DNA of 64,000 nucleotides, taken from assembly GCA_003833075.1 (NCBI GenBank), contig RIAY01000004.1:144522-208521 (forward strand), in the 5' to 3' direction. This document shows, in pieces, positions 61,933 to 64,000 of this stretch. The notes below the pieces were generated by a model that was not told the DNA's origin, made no database searches, and worked only from the letters and a program-made list of their open reading frames with translations. Positions within the stretch are counted from its first letter, which is position 1. The number at the start of each line of letters is the position of its first letter. The position numbers and the translations under genes are program-made. The DNA comes from Muribaculaceae bacterium Isolate-036 (Harlan) (lineage in GTDB: Bacteria; Bacteroidota; Bacteroidia; Bacteroidales; Muribaculaceae).

Positions 61933-63167
61933 TGTCGTTGTTCCAAATAGACTATGACTCCGGTTTCTGCGGAGATGATTATCCCGTAATTGAGATTCCG
62001 GGATCAAAAAGTGTTGCTGCGCGAAGGCTTATTATAGATTATATAAGGGGGGAGGCTCCGGAATATGTGAATATGCCCCGTTGTGACGACACCCTTGAGT
62101 TGAGTGCGGCACTGAGAGATCTGCGGCTCGGGCTTTCTGGAAACCGTTATGATCTTGGGTCGGGTGGTACATCAATGCGTTTTTTTACGGCTCTTGTCGC
62201 CTCGATTGAGGGATTCGACGGTATTGTTGACTGTTCGCTACAGCTGAGACGACGACCTCTTTCGCCTTTGGTCGATGCCCTTCGGGCGATTGGCGCGGAT
62301 ATAGAATATCTGGAAGAAGAGGGGTGTCCTCCTATATATATAAAGGGTGGAAAGCTCAAGGGTGGAGAAGTGGCGGTGGACGCCGGAATTTCTTCGCAGT
62401 TTATATCGGCACTCATGCTTGTGTCCCGGTTGTGGGCGTCGCCGTTGTCTTTAGGGTTGCGTGGAGAGATTGTGTCGCGTCCGTATGTGGAGATGACGAA
62501 GCGTTTGCTTGAGATGTCAGACGATGATTCTGCTCCTTATATAGAGGGTGACTGGTCTGCCGCTGCATTTTTCTATGCTTATTGTCTGCTGGTTCCCGAC
62601 AAAGATGTGCGTATAGGATTGTTGAGGAAGCCGGATTTGTCTGTGCAGGGCGATGCTGCGGTTGCAGATATATTTAAGTATCTCGGTGTTGAATCGGAAT
62701 GGGAGGGAGACGGAGAGGTTGTGTTGCATGGAAACCGGCATGTCATTGACAGTCGGAGGAGTATGTCGGTGCCTGTAGAGTTTGACATGGGAGATGTGCC
62801 TGACCTTGTTCCGGCGTTGGCGGTTTGCATGGCTCTTGCCGGAATCCGTTTCCGTTTCATAAAAGTGTCGCATCTGAGACATAAAGAGTCTGACAGACTT
62901 TCGGCTTTGCAGACGGAGATGGGGAAAATAGGGTTTGCGGTTGAGACAGGTGATGACTTTATATCATGGGACGGCAGACGCTTGCCGATGAGTCAAGAGG
63001 TAATCATAGAGAGTTATGAAGATCACCGAATAGCTATGGCTTTCTCCATAGCAGCGGCAAAACTGCATCATATTACAATACGCGGAGGAGAGTGTGTGTC
63101 AAAATCGTTCCCTGGTTTTTATGGCGAATTGAGGAAGATCGGGTTCGTGATACGGATTATTTATTAA
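61932..63167 (+). CDS. aroA: 3-phosphoshikimate 1-carboxyvinyltransferase (EPSP synthase)
   Basis: A 411-aa enzyme of the shikimate pathway. Active-site blocks: IPGSKSVAARRL (phosphate-binding Lys, Arg), RCDDTLEL, SGGTSMRFFTALV, ISSQFISALML, MGDVPDLVPALAV, HKESDRL and YEDHRIAMAFS. The start at 61932 overlaps the queA stop, so both are translationally coupled; the upstream extension of the frame lies within queA. It is of the short, diverged Bacteroidetes form. Confidence 0.96.
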   Translation: MSLFQIDYDSGFCGDDYPVIEIPGSKSVAARRLIIDYIRGEAPEYVNMPRCDDTLELSAALRDLRLGLSGNRYDLGSGGTSMRFFTALVASIEGFDGIVDCSLQLRRRPLSPLVDALRAIGADIEYLEEEGCPPIYIKGGKLKGGEVAVDAGISSQFISALMLVSRLWASPLSLGLRGEIVSRPYVEMTKRLLEMSDDDSAPYIEGDWSAAAFFYAYCLLVPDKDVRIGLLRKPDLSVQGDAAVADIFKYLGVESEWEGDGEVVLHGNRHVIDSRRSMSVPVEFDMGDVPDLVPALAVCMALAGIRFRFIKVSHLRHKESDRLSALQTEMGKIGFAVETGDDFISWDGRRLPMSQEVIIESYEDHRIAMAFSIAAAKLHHITIRGGECVSKSFPGFYGELRKIGFVIRIIY

Positions 63168-63190
63168 GAATCTTAAGAAGATGTGTGAAT

Positions 63191-63649
63191 ATGAAAGGAG
63201 CGTTGATAATATTGTTAGTGCTTATGGCAGTCGGTGTTGTTCTTTATATAGGTGAATTGAAATACCGGAAGCGCGAGAGAAAAAACGGAGAGGGCAATTA
63301 TATAGAGGACGATGATATTGGGGGAGACAATAAGGATGACATAAAAGAAGGCGATAAGGAGGAAGAGGGATGTTGCGGAATGCATCTTGTATGCGAAAAA
63401 GACTCGCTTTCTCAGATGTCAGGAGATATTGTTTATTACGATGATGAGGAACTCGATCGATTTTTCGGTCGTTCGGGCAATGATTACACACCGGAAGAGG
63501 TTGAGGAATTTCGTGAAATTCTTATGACGTTGCGTCCGGAAGATGTGTCTGGATGGGCGCGAAGCGTCACGGCGCGTCGTCTTGAATTGCCTTCTGATGT
63601 AAGGGATGAATTGCTGATGCTCGTAAATGAGCAAAGGAGTAAAATTTGA
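63191..63649 (+). CDS. Single-pass membrane protein downstream of aroA
   Basis: A 152-aa protein with an N-terminal membrane helix (about 4-20, LIILLVLMAVGVVLYIG), an acidic linker (EDDDIGGDNKDDIKEGDKEE), a CCGMHLVCEKD segment with three Cys and a cytoplasmic helical region containing DDEELDRFFGR and YTPEEVEEFREILMTLRPED. It is conserved-looking, likely in the queA-aroA operon, with a 23-nt gap. I do not know its function. The ATG at 63191 begins the membrane helix; the longer frame overlaps aroA. Confidence 0.75.
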   Translation: MKGALIILLVLMAVGVVLYIGELKYRKRERKNGEGNYIEDDDIGGDNKDDIKEGDKEEEGCCGMHLVCEKDSLSQMSGDIVYYDDEELDRFFGRSGNDYTPEEVEEFREILMTLRPEDVSGWARSVTARRLELPSDVRDELLMLVNEQRSKI

Positions 63650-63748
63650 TTAACATTTCGAAAGAGATTTTAACATTTGTTGATTCAATTAATTATCAAT
63701 GATTTATCAACGAATAAACCTTTTTATTGAAAAATTGTTGTAAAAATA

Positions 63749-63780
63749 TTTGCACAGCGGCGAAAAAGGCTATAACTTTG
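63749..63780 (+). promoter_or_regulatory. Consensus promoter at the window end
   Basis: TTTG (63749-63752), a 20-bp spacer and TAACTTTG (63773-63780) match the Bacteroidetes consensus exactly. Predicted start near 63787. The region from 63650 to 63748 has no gene; it is AT-rich. Confidence 0.82.
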
Positions 63781-63786
63781 CAACCG

Positions 63787-64000
63787 CAAACGAGAAAACG
63801 ACACAGCAACCAAGACTTGAAAATCTCGGTGGAAACAGAATCTCGATGCGAATAGAACAATGAAATTTTGCCACAAGACAAGCAGCGAGACTGGAAACAG
63901 TCAAGTTGAGAGTATAAGGGAAACGAACAGTTTCCGTCAAGATTCCAACTTAATAAACAGACGCTTGGGTCAAGACAAACAAACGTAGGCGAGACCTTCG
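63787..64000 (+). ncRNA. Probable structured non-coding transcript or long leader (runs off the edge)
   Basis: Downstream of a strong promoter, at least 214 nt have no convincing coding frame. Hairpins are visible: GACTG-GAAA-CAGTC (63882-63903 region, a GNRA tetraloop) and GGAAAC-GAACA-GTTTCC (63918-63936 region). Composition is A/G-rich and unlike the neighbouring genes. It could be an rRNA operon leader, a stable small RNA or a long mRNA leader; I cannot name it. Confidence 0.45.

Overview
The window looks like a Bacteroidales chromosome. The signs are a SusC/SusD/SusE/SusF operon, lipoproteins with acidic residues after the lipobox cysteine, DUF4836 and DUF2027 families, a C10 protease with BspA-type repeats, and promoters of the Bacteroidetes type (TTTG, about 19-20 bp, TAnnTTTG) with few Shine-Dalgarno sites. 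Gut-type Muribaculaceae is my best guess, but this is inference and no rRNA is visible.

Layout. 1-7.8 kb: a SusCDEF-like outer-membrane glycan uptake operon (+). 7.8-9.0 kb: a four-helix-bundle gene held between two G-rich repeat arrays that share a ~98-bp direct repeat; the repeat also supplies the last codons of the neighbouring OmpA-like gene. 9.0-11.3 kb: OmpA-like lipoprotein, a membrane protein and an ECF sigma factor (all -). 11.5-14.2 kb: a secreted metallophosphoesterase and an EamA-type transporter (+). 14.4 kb: tRNA-Gln. 14.7-22.5 kb: a co-oriented (-) run of class III fructose-1,6-bisphosphatase, a large TPR protein, an outer-membrane barrel, a conserved hypothetical and a MazG-type pyrophosphohydrolase. 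22.6-23.0 kb: two adjacent palindromic MITE-like elements. 23.0-24.7 kb: a PspC-domain protein and a PadR regulator with a clear operator.

24.75-32.73 kb is a genomic graveyard: the C-terminal tail of a secreted protein, an IS transposase with two in-frame stops, an IS66-type element with target-site duplication but a nonsense codon in tnpC, a Schlafen-type AAA_4 gene split by TAG, a tyrosine recombinase with its middle deleted, and the tails of a GH27 alpha-galactosidase and another protein. From 32.8 kb normal gene content resumes: a DUF4836 lipoprotein-ABC transporter operon behind a striking palindromic operator, thioredoxin, a P-type Ca2+ ATPase, a TRIC-type channel, an APC amino-acid permease, a 1,896-aa C10 protease with BspA repeats, a coiled-coil protein and a GH13 enzyme that may serve the same alpha-glucan diet as the Sus operon. 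53-60 kb is a long (-) cluster (DUF695, DUF2027, U32 peptidase, menG, GNAT, a membrane-anchored pseudokinase, serS, yqeY-like) ending in two tRNA-Val genes. 60.7-63.6 kb carries queA-aroA (+). The last 250 bp hold a textbook strong promoter driving a structured transcript that runs off the edge.

Strongest candidates for something new: the four-helix gene/G-rich repeat cassette (7.8-9.0 kb), the pseudokinase (57.5-58.3 kb), the paired palindromic elements (22.6-23.0 kb), the operator-bracketed DUF4836/ABC operon (32.7-36.0 kb) and the terminal non-coding transcript.
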